A model generated the notes under the pieces. The model was not told the origin of the DNA. It ran no database searches and saw nothing but the letters and a program-made list of their open reading frames with translations. From DASVDE01 sp036381235 (lineage in GTDB: Bacteria; Actinomycetota; Thermoleophilia; Solirubrobacterales; 70-9): a stretch of DNA of 64,000 bases. Made by a program: the position numbers and the translations under genes. The DNA is taken from NCBI GenBank assembly GCA_036381235.1, contig DASVDE010000027.1, positions 5,129 to 69,128 on the forward strand, written 5' to 3'. This document shows, piece by piece, positions 31,397 through 40,274 of the stretch. How positions within the stretch are numbered: position 1 is the first letter of the stretch; each line of letters starts with the position of its first letter.

Positions 31397-33268
31397 ATGG
31401 CGCCCGGGGTCGACGGCCTGCCGGCGGCCGAGCGCGACGTCGACGTCTCCGGGCCGGTCGGCGCCTTTCTCCCTTCGGTCTCCCCTCGGGTCTTTACGAG
31501 GCTCAAGCTGGGCCTGCGGGCATTCGAGTGGCTGCCCTTTCCGTGGCGCTTCAGCCGCCTCGACCTCGCCTCTCGCGAAGCGTTCCTTCGGCGCATGGAG
31601 CATTCCCGCTTCCGCCTGCACCACGACCTGCTGCTGATGGGCAAGCTCTTCTCGACGCTCGGCTATGCGGTCACGCCCGAGGTCGAGGAGCGCATCGGCT
31701 TCCAGGTGAGCTGCGCGCTCTCGGACGGCTCGCTTCCGGAACCGGCCGGCTCGCTGGGCGACACCACGCCGGCGGGCGAGGGTGAGGAGTGCGACGTGTT
31801 GATCGTCGGCTCGGGAGCGGGGGGCGCAGCGGCCGCGGCGACTCTGGCGGAGGCGGGACTCGACGTCATCGTCCTGGAGGCCGGCGAGAGCTACAACCGC
31901 GACAACTATCCCAGCGACCGGCTCGAGGCGATCGCATCCCTCTACCGCGACGCGGGCCTGACCATCGCCGAGGGCAACCCACCCATCCCCGTCCCCGTGG
32001 CGAGAACAGTGGGCGGGACGACGGTGATCAACTCGGGCACCTGCTTCCGCGCGCCCGAGCCCGTGCTCGACGAGTGGCGCACACGCTTCGGGATCGAGTG
32101 GGTCGGTGACCTGGGCCCGGATTTCGCCGAGGCGGAGGAGTTCCTGCGTGTGACTCCGCTCGACCCCGAGCGGATGGGGCGCAACGGCCAGCTCGCAATG
32201 GAGGGCGCCCAGGCTCTGGGCGCCAGCGGCGGGCCGATCTCCCGCAACGCCGGCAACTGCGTGCAGTGCAGCTCCTGCCCCTTCGGCTGTGAGATCGACG
32301 CGAAGCGCGGCATGCACGTTAGCTACCTGCCGCGCGCCGTCGCCGCCGGCGCGCGGATCAGAGCTGGGGTCGAGGCGCAGCGCATCCTGCTCGAGGACGG
32401 GCGCGCGAAGGGAGCCGCCTGTGTCGTCAGGGAGCCTGCGTCCACGAACGGCCGGCGGCGCGGCTATCAGGTTCGCGCCCGCCTCGCGACGATCGTCGCC
32501 GGCGGAGCGCTAGGAACACCGGAGCTGTTGCTGCGCTCCGGCATCGGCGGGCGCCAGGTGGGGCGCAACTTCCACATGCATCCCGCCTGCTGGGTGGGGG
32601 CGCTCTACCCGGAGGAGGTGCGTGGCTGGGAGGGCGTGATGCAGAGCTACTACGTCGACGAGTGGGAGACGGAGCGCATCCTGCTGGAGGCGACCTTCAC
32701 GCCGCTTGCCTTCGGCGGAGCCTGGTTGCTGGGCACCGGTCGCGAGCACCAGGAGGCGCTGCTCGGCTTCGACCGGATCGGCTCGATCGGCGTCCACCTC
32801 TCCGATCGCTCGGTCGGAAGGGTCGGCATCGGGGGCGACGGCTCACTGCGCGCCACATACAAGCTCACCTCAGACGATTCCAGGCGCATCACGTTCGGCA
32901 TCGCGCGGGCGGCCGAGGTCCACTTCGCCGCCGGCGCCACCGAGGTCTACCCCAACATCGGTCGGGTCGGCGTGCTGCGACCGGAGCAGCTGCCGGAGTT
33001 CGAAGCGACCGCCTTCAAGCCCGCCGAGCTGCACTTGGAGGCCTTTCACCCGATGGGAACCGCCCGCATCGCCGCCAACCCGGCCGAGGGAGTCTGTGCG
33101 GTCGACGGCTCTGTCAACGGCGTCGAGGACCTCTACGTGGCAGACGCCTCCCTCTTCCCCACCTCGGTCGGCGTCAACCCGATGATGACCGTGATCGCAT
33201 TCGCCAAGCGGATAGCCACGGGAATCGCCAACGGCCCCGGGCAGGCCCGGGGCCGTCAGAGCCGCTAG
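31397..33268 (+). CDS. GMC-family oxidoreductase, long-chain alcohol oxidase-like
   Basis: A FAD-dependent alcohol oxidase or dehydrogenase. The 623-residue protein has an N-terminal helical region, the FAD loop VLIVGSGAGGAAAAATLAEAG (about 133-153), GGTTVINSGTCFR, a cysteine cluster CVQCSSCPFGC (about 287-297) seen in long-chain alcohol oxidases, and C-terminal HPMGTARIA and GSVNGVEDLYVADAS with MMTVIAFA (active-site His region). The frame is open upstream to a TGA at 31334 and encodes LSAAEQRTLSAICEAM just before this ATG, which looks like genuine protein; CTG at 31376 may be the true start. Confidence 0.85.
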   Translation: MAPGVDGLPAAERDVDVSGPVGAFLPSVSPRVFTRLKLGLRAFEWLPFPWRFSRLDLASREAFLRRMEHSRFRLHHDLLLMGKLFSTLGYAVTPEVEERIGFQVSCALSDGSLPEPAGSLGDTTPAGEGEECDVLIVGSGAGGAAAAATLAEAGLDVIVLEAGESYNRDNYPSDRLEAIASLYRDAGLTIAEGNPPIPVPVARTVGGTTVINSGTCFRAPEPVLDEWRTRFGIEWVGDLGPDFAEAEEFLRVTPLDPERMGRNGQLAMEGAQALGASGGPISRNAGNCVQCSSCPFGCEIDAKRGMHVSYLPRAVAAGARIRAGVEAQRILLEDGRAKGAACVVREPASTNGRRRGYQVRARLATIVAGGALGTPELLLRSGIGGRQVGRNFHMHPACWVGALYPEEVRGWEGVMQSYYVDEWETERILLEATFTPLAFGGAWLLGTGREHQEALLGFDRIGSIGVHLSDRSVGRVGIGGDGSLRATYKLTSDDSRRITFGIARAAEVHFAAGATEVYPNIGRVGVLRPEQLPEFEATAFKPAELHLEAFHPMGTARIAANPAEGVCAVDGSVNGVEDLYVADASLFPTSVGVNPMMTVIAFAKRIATGIANGPGQARGRQSR

Positions 33269-33864
33269 CTGCCGGGAGGGGGTTGAGACGGAGGCGGAGG
33301 TGGTGGCGTCTGCGCCGGCGGAGGAGGTGGTGGCGGCGGGGGAGGTGGACCGCCCGCCGGAGGCTGCCCTCCGCCTCCACCGCCGGAGAGGCGGTCGGCA
33401 GCGTCACCGAAGGTAGCGCCCTCCTCCTGCATCGCCCGGTAACCGCCGAAGGCGATGCCGGCGGCTGAGACCAAGGCCAGGAAGATGCCCAGCTGGGTGG
33501 AGCCGTCGGCCGTGACGCCACCGAACTCGGCGAACGTCGGCGTGTCGATGATCCGAAAGAGGATCAGCAGGAACGAGATCACGCCCAGAACGGTGACCGC
33601 GGTTCCGCCGTGCACCGGCATGTCGACGTCCGCTTCGCTCGCCTCGATTGCCGCGTTGGCGATCGTGACGATGATCGTGATCAGCAATACCCAGGGGATG
33701 AAGTCGAGCGCATCCCAGGCGTTGCCTCCGCTGCCGCTGACGTCGATCGTCTGGCCGGCGCCCGAGATCGAGACGCTGTACCAGTCAAAGAACATGAAGA
33801 TGAAGAGCAGAATCGCCGACACCGCTGCGATCTTCTCTCCCTGAGTCAACCTGTTCAGATCCAT
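33265..33864 (-). CDS. membrane protein with proline-rich C-terminal tail
   Basis: A 199-residue protein with four hydrophobic helices (about 13-33, 57-75, 87-105 and 124-142), an acidic cytosolic-looking loop, and a low-complexity tail of glycines and runs of up to eleven prolines. Such tails often bind partner proteins, but nothing here identifies one. GGAGG lies about 8 bases before the ATG. Its stop codon overlaps that of the GMC oxidase gene (CTAG). Confidence 0.7.
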   Translation of the reverse strand: MDLNRLTQGEKIAAVSAILLFIFMFFDWYSVSISGAGQTIDVSGSGGNAWDALDFIPWVLLITIIVTIANAAIEASEADVDMPVHGGTAVTVLGVISFLLILFRIIDTPTFAEFGGVTADGSTQLGIFLALVSAAGIAFGGYRAMQEEGATFGDAADRLSGGGGGGQPPAGGPPPPPPPPPPPAQTPPPPPPSQPPPGS

Positions 33865-33949
33865 CTACGCATCCCTCCGAGGAGATTGGGGGTCGATCCG
33901 ACCCTACACCCGGCGTTGGCGGGAAACGCAAAGGAATGGCGGGAATTTC

Positions 33950-34801
33950 CTAGAGCGTGCGGGCGCGGGCGGCCTGCAAGGTGTTGGCGAGCAGCATCGC
34001 GATGGTCATCGGACCGACGCCACCGGGTACCGGAGTGATCGCCCCGGCCACCCCGCTCACCGCCTCGAAGTCGACATCGCCGCAGAGCCCGTCGTCGGTC
34101 CGGTTCATGCCGACGTCGATCACAACAGCCCCCGGCTTCACCGCGTCGACGCCGAGCAGGCGCGGGACCCCGACCGCGGCGACCAGCACGTCGGCGCGAC
34201 TGCAGGTGCCCGCCAGGTCGCGGGTGCGCGAGTGGCAAACGGTCACCGTCGCGTTGGCGGCCAGCAGCAGGCGCGCCACCGGCACGCCCACCAGCTTCGA
34301 GCGCCCCACCACCACCGCCTCGGCGCCCTCCAGCTCGACGCCCTCGTGACGCAAAAGCTCCATCACCCCAGCGGGGGTGCAGGGAACGAGGCTCGGGGTG
34401 CCGTGGGCCAGCAGCCCGGCGTTGGCGGGGGTGAGCCCGTCGACGTCCTTGGCGGGATTGATTGCCGCGACCACAGCGTCGGGGTCGATCTGCTCGGGAA
34501 CCGGTAGCTGCACGAGGATGCCGTCGACGTCATCGTGCAAGCCCAGCTCGCCGACCAGCTCAAGCAGCTGGTTCTCGGTCGTATCCGTCGGCAGGGCGTG
34601 GTGCACGGACCGCATCCCGACCTCCTCGCAGGCCTTGTGCTTGTTGCGAACGTAGATCTGAGAGGCCGGGTCCTCGCCGACCAGCACCGTGGCGAGGGCC
34701 GGCGCCCTCCCGGCATCCTCGACGTAGGCAGCAACCTCGGCGGCGACCCGTTCGCGAACCGCCGCCGACACCGCCCTGCCGTCGATCGTCCTGGCGCTCA
34801 T
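33950..34801 (-). CDS. folD: methylenetetrahydrofolate dehydrogenase/cyclohydrolase
   Basis: FolD interconverts methylene-, methenyl- and formyl-tetrahydrofolate in cytosolic one-carbon metabolism. The 283-residue protein has VGEDPASQIYVRNKHKACEEVG with the catalytic Tyr and Lys, GILVQLPVPEQID, NPAKDVDGL, the Rossmann segment AVVVGRSKLVGVPVARLL, and the C-terminal PVPGGVGPMTIAML. The ATG overlaps the pcrA stop (ATGA). Confidence 0.97.
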   Translation of the reverse strand: MSARTIDGRAVSAAVRERVAAEVAAYVEDAGRAPALATVLVGEDPASQIYVRNKHKACEEVGMRSVHHALPTDTTENQLLELVGELGLHDDVDGILVQLPVPEQIDPDAVVAAINPAKDVDGLTPANAGLLAHGTPSLVPCTPAGVMELLRHEGVELEGAEAVVVGRSKLVGVPVARLLLAANATVTVCHSRTRDLAGTCSRADVLVAAVGVPRLLGVDAVKPGAVVIDVGMNRTDDGLCGDVDFEAVSGVAGAITPVPGGVGPMTIAMLLANTLQAARARTL

Positions 34802-37059
34802 CGTCTGCGGATCGGGGCGTAGTCGGCCATCAGCTTGCGCTCCTTCCCATCCTCGGCGAAACGCACGACCACCACTCCACCGGGCTCGACCCCGGTCACC
34901 ACGCCGTCGCCGAAGCTGGCGTGAATAACGTCGTCGCCGGTTTGCAGCTCCAGCGCCGGCCCCGGGTCGACCGGCGCCGGCCCGGCACCGGTCGCCGCCG
35001 AGGACCAGCTTCCGACCGCCCCGGGAGCGCTTGAGTGGCGCTCCACCAGATCCTGGGGGAGCTCATCGATGAAGCGCGAGGGCAGGTTGCGCTCGGCTCG
35101 ACCAAACAGGCGCCGCTCTCGCGCCCAGGTCATGTACAGGCGGCGGCGGGCGCGGGTGATGCCCACGTAACAGAGGCGGCGCTCCTCTTCTTCCCCGCCC
35201 TCCTCCAGCGCCCGCATGTGGGGAAAGGCTCCGTCCTCGCAGCCGACGACGAAGACGGTGTCGTATTCCAGACCCTTTGCGTTGTGGAGTGTCATCAGGG
35301 TGACCAGGGACTCGTCATCCGGCCGCAGGCCGTCCTGCTCCGTATAGAGGGAGATCTGCTGGAGGAACTCCTCGACGGGGAGCGTCTCGCTTTCCCCTTC
35401 CAGCTCGCGGTTGGCATCGAACTCGGCGGCAACGCCGACCAGCTCCTCGAGGTTCTCGACCCGGCCCTCGGCCTCGACGGTGCGCTCCGCGGCCAGCGCC
35501 TCCAGGTACCCCGTCTCACGCAGGGTCGCCTCCAGCAGGGTCGCCACCGAAACGCCCTCCTCGGCGCGCTCGCGCAGTGCCTCGATCGTCTCGTGGAAGC
35601 GGCCGATCGCCTTGATCGCCGCGCCGCTTAGGCCCGGCACCTCCTCGGCCCGCCCAGCCACCTCCCAGATCGGCAATCCCGTGGTGTTCGCATGGGAGGC
35701 CAGCCGTCCCTGGCTGGTGTTGCCGATCCCCCGTCGCGGCGAGTTGACGACGCGCGTGAACGAGACCTGGTCGGCGGGGTTGACCAGCAGGCTGAGATAG
35801 GCGACCGCGTCCTTGACCTCGGCCCGCTCGTAGAACTTGGTGCCGCCGATCACCTGGTAGGGAAGCTCGAAGCGGACCAGGGTGTCCTCCAGCACCCGGC
35901 TCATCGCGTTCGTCCGGTAGAAGACCGCCACGTCCTCGCGCTTCACGCCTTCCTCGGAGCCGAGTCGCTCGATCTCCCCAGCTACCCAGCGCGCCTCCTC
36001 GTGCTCGTCGGCAAGCTCGGACAGCTGGATCGGCTCGCCGCCGGCGATCTCCGTCCAGAGGCGCTTCGGCCGCCGTTGGTGGTTGCGCTCCACCACGGCG
36101 TTTGCCGCCGAGAGGATCGTCTGGGTCGAGCGGTAGTTCTGCTCGAGCTTCACCACCTCGGCCTCGGGGAAATCCCTTTCGAAGTCGAGGATGTTGCGGA
36201 TGTCGGCGTGGCGAAAACCGTAGATCGATTGGTCTTCGTCGCCAACGACCATCAGATTGCCGTGCTCTGCGGCCAAGAGCTGAAGCAGCCTGTACTGGGC
36301 GTGGTTGGTGTCCTGATACTCGTCGACGAGGACGTGACGGAAGGCACGTCGCCAGCGGTCGCGCACCTCTTCGTGCAGCTCCATGACATTGACGGTTCGC
36401 ACGAGCAGGTCGTCGAAGTCCATCGCGTTGGCTTCCAGCATCCGCTTCTCGTACAGCGCGTAGACCTCGGCGACCACCTCCTCGAAGACGCTGCCCTGGG
36501 CCTGGGCATAGGCAGCCGCGTCGATCAGCTTGTTCTTGGCACCGGATATCTGAGAGCGAATGGCGCGGGGCGGATAGCGCTTGGGGTCTATCTCCAGCTC
36601 CGCCATGCAGCGTTTGGCCATCCGCAGCGAGTCGGATTCGTCGTAGATCGTGAAGCTGCGCGAGTAGCCGAGTCGCTCGGCGTCGGCGCGCAGCATCCGC
36701 GCGCAGGCGGAGTGAAAGGTGGTGACCCACATCGCCCGGGCGGAGCGGCCGACCAGCTGCTCGACCCTCTCTCGCATCTCCGCCGCCGCCTTGTTGGTGA
36801 AGGTAATCGCCAGGATCTCACCCGGCCTGGCGCGATCGGTGGCCAGCAGATAGGCGATCCGATGGGTGAGGACGCGGGTCTTCCCCGAGCCGGCCCCGGC
36901 CACCACGAGCAGCGGACCGTCGCCATGGCGCACCGCCTCGCATTGGGGCTCGTTGAGGCTGGCGAACAGCCGCTCGACACGATCGGCGCCGGCTTCTGTT
37001 GGGGCGCCTTGGGGCTCACTCTCGGCGTCCTGGAACGCTTCCGGCTCGGTCTGCAGCAT
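34798..37059 (-). CDS. pcrA: UvrD/PcrA-type DNA helicase
   Basis: A superfamily 1A 3'-5' helicase for excision repair and replication restart. The 753-residue protein has the Q motif LNEPQCEAVRHGDGP, Walker A GAGSGKTRVLTHRIA (about 55-69), ITFTNKAAAEM, Walker B VDEYQDTNHAQY, VGDEDQSIYGFRHAD, LEQNYRSTQTIL, LMTLHNAKGLEYD and VGITRARRRLYM. The C-terminal FGDGVV-type Tudor-like tail that binds RNA polymerase in PcrA is present (HASFGDGVVTGVEPGG). The start is ATG 37059, close behind GGAGGGG. It lies between cysE and folD. Confidence 0.95.
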   Translation of the reverse strand: MLQTEPEAFQDAESEPQGAPTEAGADRVERLFASLNEPQCEAVRHGDGPLLVVAGAGSGKTRVLTHRIAYLLATDRARPGEILAITFTNKAAAEMRERVEQLVGRSARAMWVTTFHSACARMLRADAERLGYSRSFTIYDESDSLRMAKRCMAELEIDPKRYPPRAIRSQISGAKNKLIDAAAYAQAQGSVFEEVVAEVYALYEKRMLEANAMDFDDLLVRTVNVMELHEEVRDRWRRAFRHVLVDEYQDTNHAQYRLLQLLAAEHGNLMVVGDEDQSIYGFRHADIRNILDFERDFPEAEVVKLEQNYRSTQTILSAANAVVERNHQRRPKRLWTEIAGGEPIQLSELADEHEEARWVAGEIERLGSEEGVKREDVAVFYRTNAMSRVLEDTLVRFELPYQVIGGTKFYERAEVKDAVAYLSLLVNPADQVSFTRVVNSPRRGIGNTSQGRLASHANTTGLPIWEVAGRAEEVPGLSGAAIKAIGRFHETIEALRERAEEGVSVATLLEATLRETGYLEALAAERTVEAEGRVENLEELVGVAAEFDANRELEGESETLPVEEFLQQISLYTEQDGLRPDDESLVTLMTLHNAKGLEYDTVFVVGCEDGAFPHMRALEEGGEEEERRLCYVGITRARRRLYMTWARERRLFGRAERNLPSRFIDELPQDLVERHSSAPGAVGSWSSAATGAGPAPVDPGPALELQTGDDVIHASFGDGVVTGVEPGGVVVVRFAEDGKERKLMADYAPIRRR

Positions 37060-37091
37060 CCCCTCCGAGAATAGAGAGGCAGGCGGCGGGC

Positions 37092-37820
37092 TCAGCCGCC
37101 CGCGGAAGAGCGACCGGTGCGGGAGCGCAGCTCGCCGTTGCCGCCCTGCGACTTTTCCTTTCCGTCCAGCTCCCCAAGCCGCTGCTCGAGGTCGGCGATT
37201 CTCTCCGAGAGCCCTTTGATCGCCTCGGCGATCGGGTCCGGCAGATGGATCCAGTCGGCATCCGGCCCCTCGACCCGCTTCCCCTCCACCCGCACCGGGT
37301 GGCCGGGGTTGCCGACCACGGTCGAGAGAGGCGGCACGTCCTCGACGACAACCGTGTTGGCGCCGATCTTGGCGCCGTCGCCGACCGCGATCGGGCCCAG
37401 CAGCTTGGCGCCGGAGCCGACCGTCACATTGTCGCCCAGGGTTGGGTGGCGCTTGCCGCGCTGGAAACCGGTGCCGCCCAGGGTCACTCCCTGGTAGAGG
37501 GTCACCCGCTCCCCGATCTCCGTCGTCTCGCCGATCACCACGCCGGAGCCGTGATCGATGAAGAACTCGCCGCCGATCTTTGCTGCGGGGTGGATCTCGA
37601 CGCCGGTGATGGAGCGGGTCACGTAGGCGATCATCCGGGGCGCCAGCGGCACCCTCGCCTCCAACAGCGCGTGAGCGACTCGGTGGGCAAGCAGCGCCTG
37701 CACTCCGGCCCAGCTGGTGAGGATCTCGAAGCTGGAGACGCCCTGGGCCGCCGGGTCGCGGTCGCGCGCCGCGGAGACGTCCGCCTTCACCTCGCTTAGA
37801 ACTCGCTTCCACGCGCTCAT
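37092..37820 (-). CDS. cysE: serine O-acetyltransferase
   Basis: CysE makes O-acetylserine, the precursor for CysK. The 242-residue protein has the left-handed beta-helix hexapeptide repeats: IHPAAKIGGEFFIDHGSGVVIGE, VTLYQGVTLGGTG, KRHPTLGDNVTVGSGAKLLG and IGANTVVVEDVP, with the active-site His residues in DHGSG and RHPTLG. A C-terminal charged extension of about 60 residues (GLSERIADLEQRLGELDG) looks coiled-coil. The ATG overlaps the cysK stop. Confidence 0.95.
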   Translation of the reverse strand: MSAWKRVLSEVKADVSAARDRDPAAQGVSSFEILTSWAGVQALLAHRVAHALLEARVPLAPRMIAYVTRSITGVEIHPAAKIGGEFFIDHGSGVVIGETTEIGERVTLYQGVTLGGTGFQRGKRHPTLGDNVTVGSGAKLLGPIAVGDGAKIGANTVVVEDVPPLSTVVGNPGHPVRVEGKRVEGPDADWIHLPDPIAEAIKGLSERIADLEQRLGELDGKEKSQGGNGELRSRTGRSSAGG

Positions 37821-38740
37821 GGAAAGAAAAAGGGTAGGGACATGTAGCGCTCGCCCGAGTCGCAGACGATCGTGACCACTCGCTTTCCCGCCATCTCCGG
37901 CCGCGCGGCCACCTCCAGCGCCGCGCGCAGGTTGGCTCCGGCCGAGATGCCGGCCAGGATCCCCTCGCGCCGAGCGGCAAGGCGCGCCGTCTCCAATGCG
38001 TCTTCGTCGGAAACCAAAACGACCTCGTCGATGACCGAGCGATCGAGCACCTCGGGAACGAAGCCGGCCCCGATTCCCTGAATCTTGTGCGGGCCCGGCG
38101 CGCCGCCGGAGAGGACCGGCGAGGTCTCTGGCTCGACGGCGACGACCAGGGCCTCGGGACTGCGCTCGCGAAGCATTCTGCCGACGCCGGTGATCGTCCC
38201 CCCCGTGCCCACTCCGGCGACGAAGGCACCCACCTCCCCATCGGAGTCCCGCCAGATCTCCTCCGCGGTGGTGCGTCGGTGAATCTCTGGATTGGCGGGA
38301 TTGGAGAACTGCTGCGGCATGAACCCCTTGCGCTGCTCGCGGATCTCGCTCGCCAGCTCGACAGCTTCCGTCATCCCTCCCAGCGAGGGGGTCTCCCGCA
38401 CCTCCGCCCCATAGGCGCGCAGGAGCTTTGCCCGCTCGCGGCTCATTCCCTCCGGCAGGGTGAGGATCAGCTCGTAGCCGCGCGCCGCGCAGACCATCGC
38501 CAGCGCGATCCCGGTGTTGCCGCTGGTCGGCTCGACGATCACCGACCGCCCCGGCTTGACCAGCCCCTCCTCCTCGGCGGCGTCGATCATCGCCACCCCG
38601 ATCCGGTCCTTGACCGAGCCGCCGGGGTTGAAGTACTCCAGCTTCGCGCAGACCTCGCCTCCAAGCCCCTCGCCGAGACGCGTCAACGACACCATCGGGG
38701 TCCCGCCGACAACCGCCGAAGCCTCGCCTCCGATCCTCAT
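37817..38740 (-). CDS. cysK: cysteine synthase (O-acetylserine sulfhydrylase)
   Basis: A PLP enzyme forming cysteine from O-acetylserine and sulfide. The 307-residue protein has NPGGSVKDRIG with the Schiff-base lysine, PTSGNTGIALAMV, GTGGTITGVGRML for phosphate binding, and HKIQGIGAGFVP. The ATG at 38740 has GAGG five bases upstream; an adjacent in-frame GTG at 38743 is possible. It is coupled to cysE and preceded on the strand by a glutaredoxin-like gene and a cysteine-free Rrf2 regulator. Confidence 0.96.
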   Translation of the reverse strand: MRIGGEASAVVGGTPMVSLTRLGEGLGGEVCAKLEYFNPGGSVKDRIGVAMIDAAEEEGLVKPGRSVIVEPTSGNTGIALAMVCAARGYELILTLPEGMSRERAKLLRAYGAEVRETPSLGGMTEAVELASEIREQRKGFMPQQFSNPANPEIHRRTTAEEIWRDSDGEVGAFVAGVGTGGTITGVGRMLRERSPEALVVAVEPETSPVLSGGAPGPHKIQGIGAGFVPEVLDRSVIDEVVLVSDEDALETARLAARREGILAGISAGANLRAALEVAARPEMAGKRVVTIVCDSGERYMSLPFFFP

Positions 38741-38773
38741 CACACCTCGCCTCGCACAGCCATGGCGCCGACC

Positions 38774-39073
38774 TTACCCCGAGACAATCGCTGCGCTCGG
38801 GTTCTCCCTTGCCCAGCGGGTGATCCTGCTGGAACCGGAGATGACAGTTCCATCATCGAGCATCAGGATGGGCACCTCGTTGGTCCCGCTGAGCCTCTTC
38901 ACCTCAGCCCTATCGGCCTTGCGCTGTCGCCAGGTCCAGGGCGAAGTCCTATAGCCGCTCACCGTCTTCAGCTCGTACTCATAACCCGCAGCGGCAAGCG
39001 CCTTGCCCGCTTTCGCGCAGGGATGAAGAAGACCTGGCCCAAACAACTCGTGCTTGCACGTGTAGAGAACCAT
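38774..39073 (-). CDS. glutaredoxin/GST-N-like thioredoxin-fold protein
   Basis: A 99-residue thioredoxin-fold protein. It opens MVLYTCKHELFG with Cys6, has a second cysteine at 19 (HPCAKAGKAL), and carries the fold's cis-proline strand VPILMLDDGTVISGSSRI at about 67-84. There is no CxxC, so it is closer to a monothiol or GST N-terminal-like protein than to a classical dithiol glutaredoxin. It lies 33 bp upstream of cysK and probably belongs to the same operon, suggesting a thiol-redox role. Confidence 0.78.
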   Translation of the reverse strand: MVLYTCKHELFGPGLLHPCAKAGKALAAAGYEYELKTVSGYRTSPWTWRQRKADRAEVKRLSGTNEVPILMLDDGTVISGSSRITRWARENPSAAIVSG

Positions 39074-39126
39074 GAGACCGGAAAACTCTATTGCCCGAGA
39101 ACACCAACCTCCGCTTCTCCTCGCCT

Positions 39127-39525
39127 CTAGATGTAGTACATCCCCGAGCCGGCCTCCTCCGCCTCGCGGCGAGCGACCTCGGAAATCGTCGTCTGGCTGA
39201 AGACCTTGCGCAGGGCGGTTACCCCCTCTGCCCAGATGCCACCCGCCTCATCGGCCTCCTGGCCCACCTTTCCGTCGAGCGCTTGCACGACCTCGAGAAC
39301 TGTTATTTCCTCGGCGGGGCGCGAAAGCGTGTAGCCCCCTTTCATCCCTCGGTGGCTGGTCAGCAGGCCATCGCGGCGCAGGGTCGAGAAGAGCTGCTCG
39401 AGGAACTGCTCGGGAATGGCCCGTCGCTCTGCCAGCTCCTTGATCGGCACCGGCCGCTCACCGGAGCGGGCAAGCTCTGCCATCGCGACGACGGCGTAAC
39501 GGGACTTCGAAGTGACGGAGATCAC
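39127..39525 (-). CDS. Rrf2-family regulator lacking Fe-S cysteines (CymR-like)
   Basis: The 132-residue protein has the Rrf2 winged helix: SVTSKSRYAVVAMAELARSG, IPEQFLEQLFSTLRRDGLL and SHRGMKGGYTLSRP. Unlike IscR or NsrR it has no cysteine, so it cannot hold the usual cluster. The cysteine-metabolism repressor CymR of Firmicutes is also of this type and acts through CysK; here grx, cysK and cysE follow on the same strand, so the same role is inferred. The start is GTG 39525 with AAAGGA five bases upstream. Confidence 0.85.
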   Translation of the reverse strand: MISVTSKSRYAVVAMAELARSGERPVPIKELAERRAIPEQFLEQLFSTLRRDGLLTSHRGMKGGYTLSRPAEEITVLEVVQALDGKVGQEADEAGGIWAEGVTALRKVFSQTTISEVARREAEEAGSGMYYI

Positions 39526-39593
39526 GCGGTCCTTTCTACCGCACGTTCCGGACCCGGCCTGAATTCTTGGCGGGGTCTGGGCTAGGATCGACC

Positions 39594-40274
39594 ATGTCGG
39601 CTTCGGGAGGCCGGGACGCAGCCTTCCCAACCTCGAGTGGATCGGAAGCAGCCCTGAGCGAACGCCCACACTGCCTTGTGATCGACGGTCATCCCCTGGT
39701 TCGCCTCGGCCTGCGCAGAGTGCTGGACGACGGATTCGAAGTCCATGAGATCGAGAGCCGCGAGGAGGCCCTGGATCTGATCCGCGACGTCGGCAGCTTC
39801 GACGTCGCGATCGTCGACATGCGCTTCAGGGCCAACGGCGGCTCCCCCTCCCTCAGTGGAGACGAGACGATCCGGGCTCTGCATCGTGCAGAGCCCTCGC
39901 TCGGCATCGTCGCCCACGGTGAGCGACCTGAGCGCCACATCGCGACAGCCGCCCTTCAGGCCGGCGCCACCAGTTACGTCTCCCGGACCGCGAGCGCAGT
40001 CGAGCTGCGCAAGGCGGTTGACGCCGCTCTCGGCCAGAAGCCCTTCGTCGATCCGGCCGTGCCGCCGAAGGGAAGCCGCGGCAAGCTGACCCGCCGCCAG
40101 CGTCAGATCCTCCAACTCCTCGCAAACGGCGAATCGACCACGGTCGCCGCCCGCGAGCTGGATCTCAGCGAGGAGACGGTGAAGACGCACACCAAGAACG
40201 TCTTGGCTCGCCTTGAGGCGAGAAACCGCACTCACGCAGTGGCGATCGCCTTACGCGAATCGCTGATCGATTAG
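39594..40274 (+). CDS. NarL/FixJ-type response regulator with atypical receiver
   Basis: The 226-residue protein has a receiver-like domain (about 28-145) and a C-terminal LuxR HTH (about 160-222: LTRRQRQILQLLANGES, LDLSEETVKTHTKNVLARLEA). The phosphoacceptor Asp is likely in FDVAIVDMRF, but the acidic pair is reduced to VIDGHP and the conserved Lys after the last strand is Arg (YVSRTAS), so it may work without phosphorylation. AGGA precedes the ATG at 39594 by 8 bases. No histidine kinase lies in the window. Its stop overlaps that of the opposing HDOD-LuxR gene. Confidence 0.85.
   Translation: MSASGGRDAAFPTSSGSEAALSERPHCLVIDGHPLVRLGLRRVLDDGFEVHEIESREEALDLIRDVGSFDVAIVDMRFRANGGSPSLSGDETIRALHRAEPSLGIVAHGERPERHIATAALQAGATSYVSRTASAVELRKAVDAALGQKPFVDPAVPPKGSRGKLTRRQRQILQLLANGESTTVAARELDLSEETVKTHTKNVLARLEARNRTHAVAIALRESLID

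Noticed and set aside
31334..31400. Sequencing frameshift joining two genes before the GMC oxidase
   Set aside because: The two genes are in the same frame and divided by a stop, so no frameshift is needed. A four-helix membrane protein fused to a GMC oxidase is not a known architecture, so two genes with an unusual start for the second is simpler.
33270..33400. Repetitive GGAGG-rich sequence as a repeat element
   Set aside because: It is simple low-complexity coding sequence for the Gly/Pro-rich tail of a membrane protein.
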